64,000 nt of DNA from Nocardia puris (lineage in GTDB: Bacteria; Actinomycetota; Actinomycetes; Mycobacteriales; Mycobacteriaceae). A program made the position numbers and the translations under genes. The stretch lies in assembly GCF_003315035.1 (NCBI RefSeq), contig NZ_QNRE01000002.1:1-64000 (forward strand). Direction: 5' to 3'. Positions 43,026 to 53,363 of this stretch are shown here, piece after piece (position 1 is the stretch's first letter; each line of letters begins with the position of its first letter). The notes under the pieces are model-generated. The model had not been told where the DNA came from and searched no databases. It saw only the letters and a program-made list of their open reading frames with translations.

Positions 43026-45515
43026 CTATTCGGTCTCCGGCCACTCGATGCGGCGCACGCGCAGATCCCGCGCGAGGTGGTCGCGCTGTTCGATCACCAA
43101 GCGCCGCAGCGCTCCCGGCGCGTCCTCGTTCGCCGCGAGCCAGTCGTCGACGGGCGCGAGCGACTCCGTCGTGGGGAACAGGCCGAGCACGATGCGCCGC
43201 GCGATCTCGATACTGCGCCGCGCCCACACCGTGCGCAGGTTCGCGAAGTACTCGCCGTCGTAGGGCGCGAGCAGGTCGCGGCGCGCGCCGGCCCGGAAGC
43301 CGTCGATCACCGCGTCGAGGTGGTCGTTGGACAGTGCGGTGTCCTCGAGTGCCGACGACCACGCTTCGGCTTTCACCCGGGCGTCCGGTCGCGCCGCCAG
43401 CGCTTCGAGCCGGGCGGTGCGGCCCGACGACGTGTCGTCGCGGGCGAGTTCGGCGTCGAGATCCGCGGCGTCGGCGGCCCCGGTCGCGGCCAGCGCCCGC
43501 CACAGCGACCAGCGCAGGTCGGGATCGAGCGCGAGCCCGTCGGGCGCCGGTGCGCGCTCGAGCAGGATGTCGCGGATCTCGGTGGCGTGCCGCCCGTCGA
43601 CGGTCGCGGCGGTCGCCGTCGCACGCGCCCAGGCCAGCTGCGCGCCCGAGCCGGGTGCGGCCGAATGCAGGGCGGCCCAGCAGGATTCGAGCCAGTCGCC
43701 GCGCCACCGGTCGCGGGCCGCGCCGGGCAGATAGTGCGCGATGGTGAACGACGCGTTCGCCAGCACCGCGGTCAGCAGCGCCATATTCGATTCGGCGGGG
43801 GCGAAGCGCCGGGCCATCGCCAGATACCGGGACGGGTCGAGCACCCCGTCGCGCACCGCGTTCCACAGCGCCGACCAGAGCAGCCCGCGCGCCAGCGGAT
43901 CGGTCACCCGGTCGAGGGAACCCTCCACCGTGGCAAGGGAATTGGCGTCCAGGCGGATCTTCGCGTAGGTGAGATCGCCGTCGTTGAGCAGGATCAGGGG
44001 CGCGGGCGCGAGGGCGACCGGCGTGCGCTCGCCGACCAGGTCCAGCTCCACGCGGTCGCGGCGCACCAGATCGCCCGCCGTGTCGAAGTCGTAGAGCCCT
44101 ACGGCCAACCGGTGCGGGCGCGGGTCGGTCTGCATGATCGCGCCGTCCTCGAGCGAGATCGTCGACATCCCGGACATCTGCAACCAGGCCCGCGCCCACT
44201 GCTCCAAGTCGCGTCCCGACTCCGCCGACAGCTCGGTCAGCAGATCGGCCAGCGTTGTGTTCCCGAACGCGTGCTTGCGGAAGTATCGCCGGGAGCCCGC
44301 GAAGAACTCGTCGCGCCCGACCCACGCGACCAGCTGCTTGAGCACGCTCGCGCCCTTGGCGTAGGTGATGCCGTCGAAGTTCAGCTTCGCGGCCTCCAGA
44401 TCGGGGATGTCGGCCACGATGGGGTGGGTCGTGGGCAGCTGATCCTGCGAATACGCCCACGCCTTACGGCGATTCGCGAACGCGACCCACGCGTCGCGCC
44501 ACCGGGTGGCCTCGGCGTTGGCCAGGGCGCCCATGTAGTCGGCGAAGGACTCCTTGAGCCACAGGTCGTCCCACCACGTCATCGTGACGAGGTCGCCGAA
44601 CCACATGTGCGCCATCTCGTGCAGGATCGTGTTGGCCCGGCCCTCGTACTGCGCGGCGGTAGCCGCGCCGCGGAAGACGTACTCCTCGGTGAAGGTCACC
44701 AGGCCGGGATTCTCCATCGCGCCCAGGTTGTATTCGGGCACGAACACCTGGTCGTACTTCCCCCACGGGTAGGGGTAGTCGAAGTGCTCGGCGAAGAAGT
44801 CGAGCCCCTGGGTCGTGACCTCGAGGATCGTGTCCGCGTCCAGGTACTTCGCCAGCGAGGCGCGGCACAGCACACCCAGCGGCACCACCAGATCGTCCCG
44901 CCGCCAAGAGGATTCGACGCGGTGATACGGCCCGGCGGCCACCGCCGTGATGTAGGTGGAGAGGGGCAGCGTGGGGGAGAACGTCACCGTCTGCCGCTCG
45001 CCCTCGGCCGCCACCGCCTCGGCGGGCCGGTTCGACAGCACCTCCCAGCCGCGCGGCGCCGTCACCACGAACGTGAACGGCGCCTTCAGGTCCGGCTGTT
45101 CGAAGCACGCGAACACGCGGCGCGCGTCGGCGGGCTCGTATTGGGTGTAGAGGTAGGTCTGCCCGTCGGCCGGGTCCAGGAAGCGGTGCAGGCCCTCGCC
45201 CGAGCGGCTGTAGGCGCCGGTGGCCCGGACCGTCACCACGTTCGACGCGGCCAGACTGCCGAGCGCGATCCTGGCCCCGTCGTACTCGACCGGCACCTCG
45301 CGGCCGTTGACCGTCACCGCTTCCACCGCCGGGCCGAGAAAGTCCAGCCACGTCCGGTCGGTGGTGGCGTCGAACTCGACGGTCGTGGTGGTCGCGAAAC
45401 CGGGGCGGTCCGGGTCCGGCGCATCGGAGACGTCGAGCTCCACGCGATAGCCGCGGACGGTCACGGCGGCCGATCGCGCGGCCGCCTCGGCACGGGTCAG
45501 ATTCTCGGTGCTCAT
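43026..45515 (-). CDS. pepN: Aminopeptidase N
   Basis: Zinc metallopeptidase of the M1 family, 829 residues, that trims N-terminal residues from peptides in the cytoplasm. The exopeptidase motif GAMEN is at residues 265-269, the zinc site HEMAH at 299-303 with the third ligand Glu322 (KESFADYMG). The C-terminal ERAP1-like helical domain has the full length. Start is the ATG at 45515 (MSTENLTRAE); upstream frame to 45782 lacks conservation. Monocistronic, divergent from the conservon. Confidence 0.95.
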   Translation of the reverse strand: MSTENLTRAEAAARSAAVTVRGYRVELDVSDAPDPDRPGFATTTTVEFDATTDRTWLDFLGPAVEAVTVNGREVPVEYDGARIALGSLAASNVVTVRATGAYSRSGEGLHRFLDPADGQTYLYTQYEPADARRVFACFEQPDLKAPFTFVVTAPRGWEVLSNRPAEAVAAEGERQTVTFSPTLPLSTYITAVAAGPYHRVESSWRRDDLVVPLGVLCRASLAKYLDADTILEVTTQGLDFFAEHFDYPYPWGKYDQVFVPEYNLGAMENPGLVTFTEEYVFRGAATAAQYEGRANTILHEMAHMWFGDLVTMTWWDDLWLKESFADYMGALANAEATRWRDAWVAFANRRKAWAYSQDQLPTTHPIVADIPDLEAAKLNFDGITYAKGASVLKQLVAWVGRDEFFAGSRRYFRKHAFGNTTLADLLTELSAESGRDLEQWARAWLQMSGMSTISLEDGAIMQTDPRPHRLAVGLYDFDTAGDLVRRDRVELDLVGERTPVALAPAPLILLNDGDLTYAKIRLDANSLATVEGSLDRVTDPLARGLLWSALWNAVRDGVLDPSRYLAMARRFAPAESNMALLTAVLANASFTIAHYLPGAARDRWRGDWLESCWAALHSAAPGSGAQLAWARATATAATVDGRHATEIRDILLERAPAPDGLALDPDLRWSLWRALAATGAADAADLDAELARDDTSSGRTARLEALAARPDARVKAEAWSSALEDTALSNDHLDAVIDGFRAGARRDLLAPYDGEYFANLRTVWARRSIEIARRIVLGLFPTTESLAPVDDWLAANEDAPGALRRLVIEQRDHLARDLRVRRIEWPETE

Positions 45516-45981
45516 CCCCTCGATCCTGCCAGCCGCCCCGGCGCGTCGCGGTGCGCCCCGGCCGTTCCGCGCGGGTTCGCCGCGACGGCCGCCCCCGGTG
45601 GCCAGCCCCCTTGCCGGGCTGTGGCGTTCGTGCAGGTCACAGCGAAAAGCGCAGCGGTTCAGCGGGATACGATGAGACTTCGCTGTGATGCTGCTAGGGT
45701 TGGCGAGTCGCCGGGTTCCCGGCCGGTCGGGTGGGTGACGATCGGTCCGGTGATCGATACATCGATCACCGTCCCGCTGCATCGTGAGGCGTGCGGGTGA
45801 GCCTCGAGAGGATGCGGCACGGGTCCGTCGGCGTGGTACTGATTCCGATCAGGCTTCACACGATCGGACATCGTGGCAGGCGAGACGGAGATCTGTGGTG
45901 GCAGGGTGCTGGTTCAGGCGGGGGCCGTAGGGGGGCGGGATATCGGGGGAGGACTCGATCCCGTCGACCACGAGAGAACTG
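45516..45981. other. Divergent intergenic region, 466 bases
   Basis: Lies between pepN and cvnA. It holds a perfect palindrome (listed separately) and a 42-codon open frame from the ATG at 45671 to 45799 that spans the palindrome. A -10-like TAGGGT occurs near 45695. No RNA gene recognised. Confidence 0.45.
45748..45771. promoter_or_regulatory. Perfect 24-base palindrome upstream of the conservon
   Basis: CGGTGATCGAT-AC-ATCGATCACCG: eleven-base arms around two bases. The short spacer favours a protein binding site over a terminator. It is 211 bases before cvnA and inside a small open frame. Confidence 0.6.
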
Positions 45982-47397
45982 ATGAATCTGGATATCGCCG
46001 TACTTCTTTCCTGGATCCTCGCCGCCGCGCTCGTGCTGGCGGTGGTGCTGTTCGCGATGAACGCCATGCGCCGGGAGCGCGCGCGGGCCGATGCACTCGC
46101 GGCCGATCGCGACCGGCGTGAGGAGGCGCTCGACCACTTCGCCACCCACACGCTGCCCGCGATCACCGAGGCCGCGCGGCGCCACGAGACGACCACCGTC
46201 GCCGTGGAAGTGCCCGCCGGACTGGAGAATTCGCGGCTGGCGGGCTTCCTGCAGTGGATCGCCGAGCGGCACGCCGAGGACCTGCGCCTGCTGCGCAACG
46301 AGACCGCGGAGCAGGTCGCGCTGGACGCCGAGAACCGGACGCGCCAGGCGGTCCGGGCCGCCGAGGACGCGGTCCGCGAGGAGATCGCCGCCGCCGCCCG
46401 CGACGCCACCAGCGGCGCGGTGCGCTCCTTCGGCACCTCCGTGGTGAGCCTCGGCGCCGACGTCAGCCAGGTGGTCAGCGGCGCGCTGCGCGCCCACCGC
46501 GACGACGAGGTGTACGCCACGCTCACCCGCATCGACCACACCGTCCAGCAGATGATCCGCCAGGCCCAGTCGTACGTGATCGTCTGCGGCGGCCTGCCCG
46601 GCCGCCGCTGGCCCGCCCAGACGCTCACCGACGTGGTGGGCGGCGCGACCGGCCGCGTGCGCGACTACCTGCGGGTGCGCACCAACCAGTCGGAGCGGGT
46701 GGTGGTCTCGCGCGCCGTGGAGCCGCTCGTGCACACGCTGGCGACCCTGCTGGACAACGCCCTGCGCTACTCGCCGCCGACCTCCTTCGTGGACATCAGT
46801 TTCCAGGAGGGGCACCACGGCGTCACCGTCATCATCGACGACGCCGGCGTGCGGATGAGCCCCGAGCAGATGGAGGAGGCCAGGCAGATCCTCGCGGGCG
46901 AGCGCCCCATCGACATCCACCAGCTCGGCCCGTCCCCGAAGGTGGGTTTCCCGGGCGCCGCGGCGCTGGCGCGACGCTACGGGTTCACCGTCTTCATCGA
47001 CGGGCCCAACGCCTACGGAGGCATGCGCGCCATGGTGTACATCCCGGAGGCCCTGCTGGCCCCGGTGGACTCGACCGCGGGCACGCCCGCCACCCCGGCG
47101 GAGGCACCGGCCCGCGAGGCCGCGCCGATCCGCGAGAGCGCGCCCGCCCCGGAACCCGCGCCGGTCCGCGAACCCGTCGCGGTGGCCGTGGCGCAGGCCG
47201 AGAGCGAGCCCGTCGCCCACGAGATCACCGAGGGTGGGTTGCCCAAACGCCGTCGCCGCGAAGTGGCGCCCCCGGTCGTCGCGCGCACCGACACCGGTTC
47301 CCAGCCCGCGCTCGCACGACCCGACATCGCCGCCGCATGGCACACCGGTTCCAAGAGCGGCCGCGCCGCCGCCGACAACACGGAAGGAACACGTTGA
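45982..47397 (+). CDS. cvnA: Conservon sensor-like ATPase (CvnA)
   Basis: Membrane-anchored histidine-kinase-like protein of 471 residues, first gene of a conservon. A single N-terminal span (about residues 6-26) is followed by a charged coiled-coil region and an HATPase-type domain at about 240-350 with LATLLDNALRYSPPTSFVDI, TVIIDDAGVRMSP and GFPGAAALARRYGFTVF. No phospho-acceptor helix with a clear His is seen, as is usual for CvnA. The C-terminal tail is Pro/Ala-rich. In Streptomyces such proteins form complexes with CvnB-D. Coupled to cvnB by ATGA-type overlap. Confidence 0.88.
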   Translation: MNLDIAVLLSWILAAALVLAVVLFAMNAMRRERARADALAADRDRREEALDHFATHTLPAITEAARRHETTTVAVEVPAGLENSRLAGFLQWIAERHAEDLRLLRNETAEQVALDAENRTRQAVRAAEDAVREEIAAAARDATSGAVRSFGTSVVSLGADVSQVVSGALRAHRDDEVYATLTRIDHTVQQMIRQAQSYVIVCGGLPGRRWPAQTLTDVVGGATGRVRDYLRVRTNQSERVVVSRAVEPLVHTLATLLDNALRYSPPTSFVDISFQEGHHGVTVIIDDAGVRMSPEQMEEARQILAGERPIDIHQLGPSPKVGFPGAAALARRYGFTVFIDGPNAYGGMRAMVYIPEALLAPVDSTAGTPATPAEAPAREAAPIRESAPAPEPAPVREPVAVAVAQAESEPVAHEITEGGLPKRRRREVAPPVVARTDTGSQPALARPDIAAAWHTGSKSGRAAADNTEGTR

Positions 47398-47828
47398 TGG
47401 GCACCCCGAACACGGCCGTGGCCGACAGCAGCAACAAGCTCGGCTGGCTTCTCGAAGACCTGAACATCCCCGGCGTCCGTTTCGCGGTGCTGCTGTCCGA
47501 CGACGGACTGCGCATCGCCCACTCCAAGGGCATCGCCCGCGACGACGCCGAGCGGTTCTCCGCCGCCGCCTCGGGGCTGCGCTCGCTCGGCAAGGCGCTG
47601 GGCGAGTTCTGCGGCGGCCCCGGCACCGGGCTGCGCCAGAACGTGACCGAGTACGACGACGGGATGATCTTCATCACCGCCGCGGGCGAGGGTGCGCTGC
47701 TGGGTGTTTCGACGACGGCCGATATCGACGTGGCCCTCATCGCGCACCGGATGAACGAACTGGCCGGCCGGGTCGGGCACGAGCTAGGCAGCCTGTCGGG
47801 GCAGAGGTCGGACAGCGACCGGTCATGA
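47397..47828 (+). CDS. cvnB: Roadblock/LC7 protein (CvnB)
   Basis: Roadblock/LC7 domain protein of 143 residues, likely a GTPase-regulating partner of CvnD. LGWLLEDLNIPGVRFAVLLS, DDGLRIAHSKGIARDDAERF and GMIFITAAGEGALLGVSTTA follow the fold. The ATG shares a base with the cvnA stop, and the next gene overlaps by four bases. Cytoplasmic. Confidence 0.9.
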   Translation: MGTPNTAVADSSNKLGWLLEDLNIPGVRFAVLLSDDGLRIAHSKGIARDDAERFSAAASGLRSLGKALGEFCGGPGTGLRQNVTEYDDGMIFITAAGEGALLGVSTTADIDVALIAHRMNELAGRVGHELGSLSGQRSDSDRS

Positions 47829-48175
47829 CCAGGTCCCGGCGCGACCCCGACCTGGTTCGGGCCTATGTGCGCACCGGCGGGCGCTCCCGCGCGACCCGCG
47901 ACCTGGATCTGGTCACGCTGGTGGCCGCGGCGCTGCCCCCCGCACCCGGTCTCGGGCCGGACGCGCGCCGGGTACTGGGTCTGTGCGGCGGGCGCGGCGT
48001 GCTCTCGATCGCCGAGATCGCGGCCTACCTGGATCTGCCGCCCTCGGTGGTGAAGATCGTCGTCTCCGATCTCATGGACGGCGGGCACCTGAGCACGCCG
48101 ACACCGGCCGAGACCGTGCCGGAGATCGCCCTGTTGGAGGAGGTACTCAATGGGCTCCGTGCTCTCTCGGCCTGA
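47825..48175 (+). CDS. cvnC: DUF742 protein (CvnC)
   Basis: DUF742 protein of 116 residues. VRAYVRTGGRSRATRDLDLV is the family start; a winged-helix-like part follows with LSIAEIAAYLDLPPSVVKIV and VSDLMDGGHLSTP. It has no known enzymatic activity. The next gene begins 26 bases before its stop, so translation is coupled. Confidence 0.9.
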   Translation: MTRSRRDPDLVRAYVRTGGRSRATRDLDLVTLVAAALPPAPGLGPDARRVLGLCGGRGVLSIAEIAAYLDLPPSVVKIVVSDLMDGGHLSTPTPAETVPEIALLEEVLNGLRALSA

Positions 48176-48755
48176 GCGCGTCGTCGACTATGTGCCGGAG
48201 ACCGTCACCCGGTCGGTGAAACTGTTGGTGGCGGGCAACTTCGGCGTCGGCAAGACCACGTTCGTCAGCAGCGTCTCCGAGATCAAGCCGCTGCGCACCG
48301 AGGAGACCATCACCGAGGCCAGCATCGGCGTGGACGATATGGCGGGCCTGCCGGAGAAGACGCAGACCACCGTGGCCATGGATTTCGGGCGTATCACGCT
48401 GAATCCTCAACTGGCACTGTATCTTTTCGGTACACCGGGACAACAGCGGTTCGTGCCGCTGTGGGAGGAACTGGCTCGCGGCGCGCTGGGCGCGCTGGTG
48501 CTGGTCGACACCCGGCGCATCGAGAAGGCCGACGAAGTCCTCTCGGTGCTCGAGGAGCGCGGCGTGCCGTACTCGGTGGCGGTCAACGAATTCGACGGCG
48601 CCAAGCGGTATCCGCTCGAGGAAGTGCGCGACGCGCTCGACCTGACCGCCGACACCCCGCTCACCTCGCTGGACGCCCGCAACCGCGGCACCTGCCTGCA
48701 CTCGCTCATCACGCTCGTCGAATTCCTGTTCCACCGTCTGGAGTCACGACTTTGA
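48150..48755 (+). CDS. cvnD: Small GTPase of the conservon (CvnD)
   Basis: Ras-like GTPase of 201 residues, ATP/GTP-binding protein family of conservons. P-loop GNFGVGKTTFVSSVSE at about residues 29-44; switch II FGTPGQQRFVPLWEELARGA; the base-recognition segment VAVNEFDGAKRYP replaces NKxD with NEFD. ATG at 48150; GTG at 48159 also possible. It would switch the signalling state of CvnA/B. Followed by a P450 gene. Confidence 0.92.
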   Translation: MGSVLSRPERVVDYVPETVTRSVKLLVAGNFGVGKTTFVSSVSEIKPLRTEETITEASIGVDDMAGLPEKTQTTVAMDFGRITLNPQLALYLFGTPGQQRFVPLWEELARGALGALVLVDTRRIEKADEVLSVLEERGVPYSVAVNEFDGAKRYPLEEVRDALDLTADTPLTSLDARNRGTCLHSLITLVEFLFHRLESRL

Positions 48756-50008
48756 CCACGCCCTCGCATACGGCCTCCGCCGGTGTCTGCCCCGTTCCGC
48801 ACAGTTCGCCGATCGACACCGACGGCCCCCGGGTGCCGCTCTACACCGAGGAATTCGCCGCCGACCCGCATCGCGCCTACCGGCAGATGCGCCGCCGGTA
48901 CGGCCCGCTGGTGCCGGTCGATCTCTCGCCGGGAATCCCCGCGACCCTGGTGATCGGCTACCACACGGCCGTGCGAATCCTCAACGACCCCGAGCACTTT
49001 CCCGCCGATCCGCGCAACTGGCAGAAGAACGTGCCGGGCGAGTGCCCCATCCTGCCGATGCTGGAATGGCGGCCCAACGCGCTGCGCAGCGCGGGCCTGG
49101 ACCACACCCGGTACCGGCAGGCGAACGTGTCGGCCATCGGCGAGGTGGATCTGCACGCCATGCACGCCACCATCGAGCGCGTCGCCGTCCCGCTCATCAA
49201 CGCGTTCTGCACCGACGGCGCGGCCGATCTGATCAGCCAGTACGCCTTCCCGCTCACCTTCGCCGTGCTCAACGAAATGCTGGGCTGCCCAGGCGATATC
49301 GGCCAGCAGGTGGCCACCGGCATGGCCGCGATCTTCGAGGGCGTCAACGCCGACAAGGGCAACGCGATGCTCACCGACGCGCTGCTCGACCTCACCACCC
49401 GCAAGCGCACTCAGCCCGGCGACGACATCACCTCGCGGCTGATCCAGCACGCGGTCGGGCTCGACGACGTGGAGATGATCCACCAGCTCGTCACCCTCTA
49501 CGGCGCGGGCATCGAACCCCAGCAGAACCTGATCGTGAACGCCCTGCTGCTCATGCTCACCGACGACCGGTTCGCCGGAAACCTGTTGGGCGGCAGCCTG
49601 TCCACCCGCGACGCGCTGGACGAGGTGCTGTTCACCGACCCGCCCATGGCCAACTACTGCGTGAGCTACCCGCGCCAGCCGATCCTCATCGACGGCGTGT
49701 GGCTGCCCGCGCACCAGCCGGTGGTCATCAGCATGTCCGCCTGCAATAACGATCCCGCCATCGACGCGGGCGAATACACCGACAACCGTTCGCATCTGGC
49801 GTGGAGCGCGGGCCCGCACTCCTGCCCGGCGAAGTCGGCGGCCTATCTGATCGCGCAGGACGCGATCGACCAGCTGCTCGACGCGCTGCCCGAGATGCGT
49901 CTCGCGGTCCCGGTCGACCAGTTGACCTGGCGGCCGGGACCTTTCCATCGAGCCTTGGTGTCCCTTCCGGTCACCTTCCCGAAATCCCCTCCGCTGAACG
50001 TGTATTAA
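48752..50008 (+). CDS. Atypical cytochrome P450 of the conservon (CvnE-type)
   Basis: P450-like protein of 418 residues, TTG start overlapping the cvnD stop (TTGA). The haem ligand region [16 protein letters not shown] carries the cysteine, and the I-helix region is [14 protein letters not shown] instead of the AGxxT motif. The K-helix ExxR is EVLF (Phe for Arg), so the usual Glu-Arg pair is missing. Such diverged P450s are typical of conservons; monooxygenase activity is doubtful and an electron-transfer or sensing role is possible. Ten bases before the next P450. Confidence 0.85.
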   Translation: MTTPSHTASAGVCPVPHSSPIDTDGPRVPLYTEEFAADPHRAYRQMRRRYGPLVPVDLSPGIPATLVIGYHTAVRILNDPEHFPADPRNWQKNVPGECPILPMLEWRPNALRSAGLDHTRYRQANVSAIGEVDLHAMHATIERVAVPLINAFCTDGAADLISQYAFPLTFAVLNEMLGCPGDIGQQVATGMAAIFEGVNADKGNAMLTDALLDLTTRKRTQPGDDITSRLIQHAVGLDDVEMIHQLVTLYGAGIEPQQNLIVNALLLMLTDDRFAGNLLGGSLSTRDALDEVLFTDPPMANYCVSYPRQPILIDGVWLPAHQPVVISMSACNNDPAIDAGEYTDNRSHLAWSAGPHSCPAKSAAYLIAQDAIDQLLDALPEMRLAVPVDQLTWRPGPFHRALVSLPVTFPKSPPLNVY

Positions 50009-50018
50009 GGAGTACCCG

Positions 50019-51242
50019 ATGGACAGCCAGCCCCTTGTCCTCGATCCCACCGGCGCCGACATCCAGGGTGAATCGGCGCGCCTGCGTGAACGCGGCCCGG
50101 TGACCCTGGTGGAGTTGCCCGGCGGAGTGCGTGCCTGGTCGGTGAGCGATGCCGAACTGCTGAAGAGCCTGCTGGTGGATTCGCGCGTGTCCAAGGACGC
50201 GCGCCAGCACTGGCCCGCCTTCATCAACGGCGAGATCCCGCAGGACTGGCCGCTGTTCCTATGGGTGGCGGTGAACAACATGTTCACCGCCTACGGTGCC
50301 GATCACCGCCGCCTGCGCAAGCTCGTCGCCCCCGCGTTCACGCACCGCCGCACGGAGGCGATGCGCGAACGGGTGCAGGCGATCACCGCCGCGCTGCTCG
50401 ACGAACTCGCCGCCGCCCCCGAGGGCCAACCGGTCGACCTGCGCGAGGGTTTCGCGTATCCGCTTCCCATCCAGGTGATTTCGGAGCTGATGGGCGTGCC
50501 GGAGTCGCTGAACGCCGGGCTGCGCACCTGTGTCGACGGCATCTTCGACACCTCCCTCACGCCGGAGCAGTCACAGGCCAACTACATGGAGATGTACCGC
50601 ATCCTGGGCGAACTCGTGGCCTTCCGGCGCGAGCACCCGGGGGACGACATGACCAGCCTGCTCGTCTCGCACCGCGACGAGGAGGACGGCACCCAGCTCA
50701 CCGAGCAGGAACTGATCGACACGCTGCTGCTGGTGATCAGCGCCGGGCACGAGACCACTGTCAACCTGCTGGATCAGGCGATCCACGCACTGCTGACGCG
50801 CCCCGAGCAGCGGGCCGCCGTGGTGTCGGGCCAGGTCGCCTGGACCGACCTCATCGAGGAGTCGCTGCGCTTCGAGGCGCCGGTCGCGCACCTGCCGCTG
50901 CGGTTCGCCGTGGACGACATCGAGGTCTCGGGCGTGCGCATCGCCAAGGGCGACCCCATCCTCGCCTCCTACGCGGCCGCCAACCGGGACCCGAAGCTGC
51001 ACGGCGACACCGCCGACGAGTTCGACGTGCACCGGATCTCCAAGGAGCACTTGGCCTTCGGGCACGGTGCGCACCACTGCCTCGGCGCGCCGCTGGCGCG
51101 GCTGGAGGCGGCGGTCTCGCTGCCCGCGATCTTCGACCGGTTCCCGAACATGCGGCTGGCCGACGAGAACGCCGATCTGGGCTCGGTGCCGAGCTTCATC
51201 TCCAACGGGCACCGCCACCTGCCGGTGTTGCTGAACCCGTAG
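50019..51242 (+). CDS. Cytochrome P450, canonical (CvnF-type)
   Basis: Cytochrome P450 of 407 residues with all standard motifs: I-helix AGHETT, K-helix [10 protein letters not shown] (ExxR), and haem loop [17 protein letters not shown]. Belongs to the soluble bacterial class (CYP105/107-like). ATG at 50019 after AAGGAG. As the last gene of the conservon operon it probably acts in secondary metabolism or signalling; its substrate is unknown. A strong terminator follows. Confidence 0.93.
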   Translation: MDSQPLVLDPTGADIQGESARLRERGPVTLVELPGGVRAWSVSDAELLKSLLVDSRVSKDARQHWPAFINGEIPQDWPLFLWVAVNNMFTAYGADHRRLRKLVAPAFTHRRTEAMRERVQAITAALLDELAAAPEGQPVDLREGFAYPLPIQVISELMGVPESLNAGLRTCVDGIFDTSLTPEQSQANYMEMYRILGELVAFRREHPGDDMTSLLVSHRDEEDGTQLTEQELIDTLLLVISAGHETTVNLLDQAIHALLTRPEQRAAVVSGQVAWTDLIEESLRFEAPVAHLPLRFAVDDIEVSGVRIAKGDPILASYAAANRDPKLHGDTADEFDVHRISKEHLAFGHGAHHCLGAPLARLEAAVSLPAIFDRFPNMRLADENADLGSVPSFISNGHRHLPVLLNP

Positions 51243-51266
51243 GGTTTCGCCAGGCTTGATCCGAGA

Positions 51267-51299
51267 ACAGCGCCCCCGGAGCATCTTCGGGGGCGCTGT
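51267..51299. terminator. Bidirectional terminator after the conservon
   Basis: Arms ACAGCGCCCCCG and CGGGGGCGCTGT with a nine-base loop, between the P450 and the convergent DUF1304 gene. Confidence 0.88.
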
Positions 51300-51325
51300 C
51301 GGCATTCGGTGACGTGGCGGAGGCG

Positions 51326-51706
51326 TCAGAGTTGGGTGAGGCTCGCCAGCAGGGTCAGGCCGGGGAGGGTGCCCTGACTGGCGGCGGCCTTGATCATACG
51401 GCGATCGGTGGCGACCAGGACCAGCGCCGCGGCCAGCATCGACCCGCAGGACAGAATCACCAGCGCCCATCCCGCATCCGGGTTGGGGCGCAACAGGATC
51501 GCACCGACGAGCGCCCCGACGCCGAGGAACAGGTTGTACCAGCCCTGGTTGAAGGCCCAGGGACGCACGGCGGGCAGATCGGCTTCGGCGACGCCGAACA
51601 GCCCGCGTGAGACCTTCGGGTCGGCGAACCGCACGGACTCGAGCAGGAAGATGTAGCCGTGCAGGAGTGCGGCCAGCACGGCCAGGATCTGGACGACGGT
51701 GAGCAC
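51326..51706 (-). CDS. DUF1304 family membrane protein
   Basis: Small membrane protein of 126 residues with four hydrophobic segments: VVQILAVLAALLHGYIFLLE, GWYNLFLGVGALVGAILL, ALVILSCGSMLAAALVLVA and GLTLLASL. The HGYIFLLE and RPWAFNQGWYN segments are characteristic of DUF1304. Function unknown. GTG start. Confidence 0.85.
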   Translation of the reverse strand: MLTVVQILAVLAALLHGYIFLLESVRFADPKVSRGLFGVAEADLPAVRPWAFNQGWYNLFLGVGALVGAILLRPNPDAGWALVILSCGSMLAAALVLVATDRRMIKAAASQGTLPGLTLLASLTQL

Positions 51707-51848
51707 GGCGCCTCCTCGCGCGGGGGTGCCCGGCGGTGCGGGCGGGTCTGGTCAGCACGGTAGCCGGGACGAACGCGACGCGCCGGGTGCCGCGCCGGGC
51801 TCGCCAACGGCTCGGCCTGTTCGGGGGCGCCGCGTCGGCGGGGCGCCT

Positions 51849-53363
51849 TCACGGTTCGTCAGGCTCGTTCCAGTTGTAGGTGAGTTCGGCGGCTCGGGAC
51901 CAGCGGCGGTATTCGCGGTCGCGCCGGGACTCGGGCACGGTGGGCAGCCAGCGGCTCGCGGTGTGGCGGTTGCGGCGCAGGCCGGGCATATCGGGCCAGA
52001 GGCCGACCGCCAGTCCCGCCGCGTAGGCCGCGCCCAGCGAGACCGTCTCCGAGTAGAGCGGGCGTTCGACGGGCACACCGAGCGCGTCCGAAACCTGTTG
52101 CATGAGCAGATTATTGGAGGTCATACCGCCGTCGACGCGCAGTTCGGCGAGCGGGTACGGGGTGTCGGCGTTCAATGCGTCGACCACCTCGCGGGTCTGC
52201 CAGGCCGTGGCCTCGAGCACGGCGCGTGCCAAGTGCCCCTTGGTGATATACGACGTGAGGCCGGCGATCACGCCGCGCGCCTCGGAGCGCCAGCGGGGCG
52301 CGAACAGCCCGGAGAACGCCGGCACGACGTAGCAGCCGCCGTTGTCGTCGACGGTGCCCGCGAGAGTCTCGATCTCGGGAGCGGCGTCGATCAAGCCGAG
52401 GCGGTCGCGCAACCACTGCACCAGAGTTCCGGTGGCGGCCATCGATCCCTCCAGCGCGTAGTGCGCGGGCGCGGTACCGATCCGGAAGGCGACGGTGGTG
52501 AGCAGCCCGTGGGTGGAGCGCACGGGTTCGGTGCCGGTGTTGGCGAGCAGGAAACTGCCGGTGCCGTAGGTGCATTTCGCCTCGCCCGCCTCGAAACACG
52601 TCTGCCCGAACAGCGCGGCCTGCTGATCGCCGAGCGCGGCGGCGATGGGGATGCCCGCCGCGGTGTGGCCGTATACCTCGGCGTTGGAACGGATCTCGGG
52701 GAGCATCGCGCGGGGGACGCCGAAGAACGAGAGCAGCCGGTCATCCCAGTCCAGGGTGCGCAGGTTCATGAGCATGGTGCGCCCGGCGTTGGTGACGTCG
52801 GTGACGTGCACGCCACCGTCCGGGCCGCCCGTCAGGTGCCAGATGAGCCAGCTGTCCATGGTGCCGAACAGCACCTCGCCGCGTGCGGCCTTGGCGCGCA
52901 GGCGATCGTCGCGATCCAGCAACCACCGCACCCGGGGCGCGGCGAAGTAGCCGAGCAGCGGCAGGCCGCAGCGCTCGACCACCTCGGCGGCGTCGGCGCG
53001 CTCGGCCAGGCGGGCGACGAGTTCGTCGGTACGGGTGTCCTGCCAGACGATCGCGTTGGCGACGGGCACGCCCGTGTCGCGGTCCCACAGGACCGTCGTC
53101 TCCCGCTGATTCGCGATCCCGATCGCCACGACCTGCTCGGCGCGGATCCCGGCCTTGGCGATCACCCGATCGATCAGCGCCCGTACGTGCCGATGGATCT
53201 CGGCGGCGTCGTGCTCCACCCGCCCCGCCGCCGGATACAGCTGCCGGTGCTCGCGCTGCGCGACCGAAACCAGTTGTCCCGCCGCGTCGTAGAGGATCGC
53301 GCGGCTCGAAGTGGTGCCCTGGTCGACGGCCAGGACGTAGCGGGCGCGGGTGTCGGCGCTCAT
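51849..53363 (-). CDS. glpK: Glycerol kinase (copy 1)
   Basis: FGGY-family kinase of 504 residues that converts glycerol to glycerol 3-phosphate. The phosphate-binding [13 protein letters not shown], the glycerol-binding [12 protein letters not shown] and [33 protein letters not shown] and [13 protein letters not shown] are present in order. Start is the ATG at 53363, overlapping the stop of the IclR gene by four bases. A second kinase gene lies divergently, a paired arrangement. Likely induced by glycerol through the IclR regulator. Confidence 0.93.
   Translation of the reverse strand: MSADTRARYVLAVDQGTTSSRAILYDAAGQLVSVAQREHRQLYPAAGRVEHDAAEIHRHVRALIDRVIAKAGIRAEQVVAIGIANQRETTVLWDRDTGVPVANAIVWQDTRTDELVARLAERADAAEVVERCGLPLLGYFAAPRVRWLLDRDDRLRAKAARGEVLFGTMDSWLIWHLTGGPDGGVHVTDVTNAGRTMLMNLRTLDWDDRLLSFFGVPRAMLPEIRSNAEVYGHTAAGIPIAAALGDQQAALFGQTCFEAGEAKCTYGTGSFLLANTGTEPVRSTHGLLTTVAFRIGTAPAHYALEGSMAATGTLVQWLRDRLGLIDAAPEIETLAGTVDDNGGCYVVPAFSGLFAPRWRSEARGVIAGLTSYITKGHLARAVLEATAWQTREVVDALNADTPYPLAELRVDGGMTSNNLLMQQVSDALGVPVERPLYSETVSLGAAYAAGLAVGLWPDMPGLRRNRHTASRWLPTVPESRRDREYRRWSRAAELTYNWNEPDEP

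Noticed and set aside
42981..45800. Open frame of over 900 codons opposite pepN
   Set aside because: Same cause: GC-driven absence of stops on the strand opposite a certain M1 aminopeptidase; no protein-like motifs. Only its last 43 codons, outside pepN, are mentioned as a possible leader.
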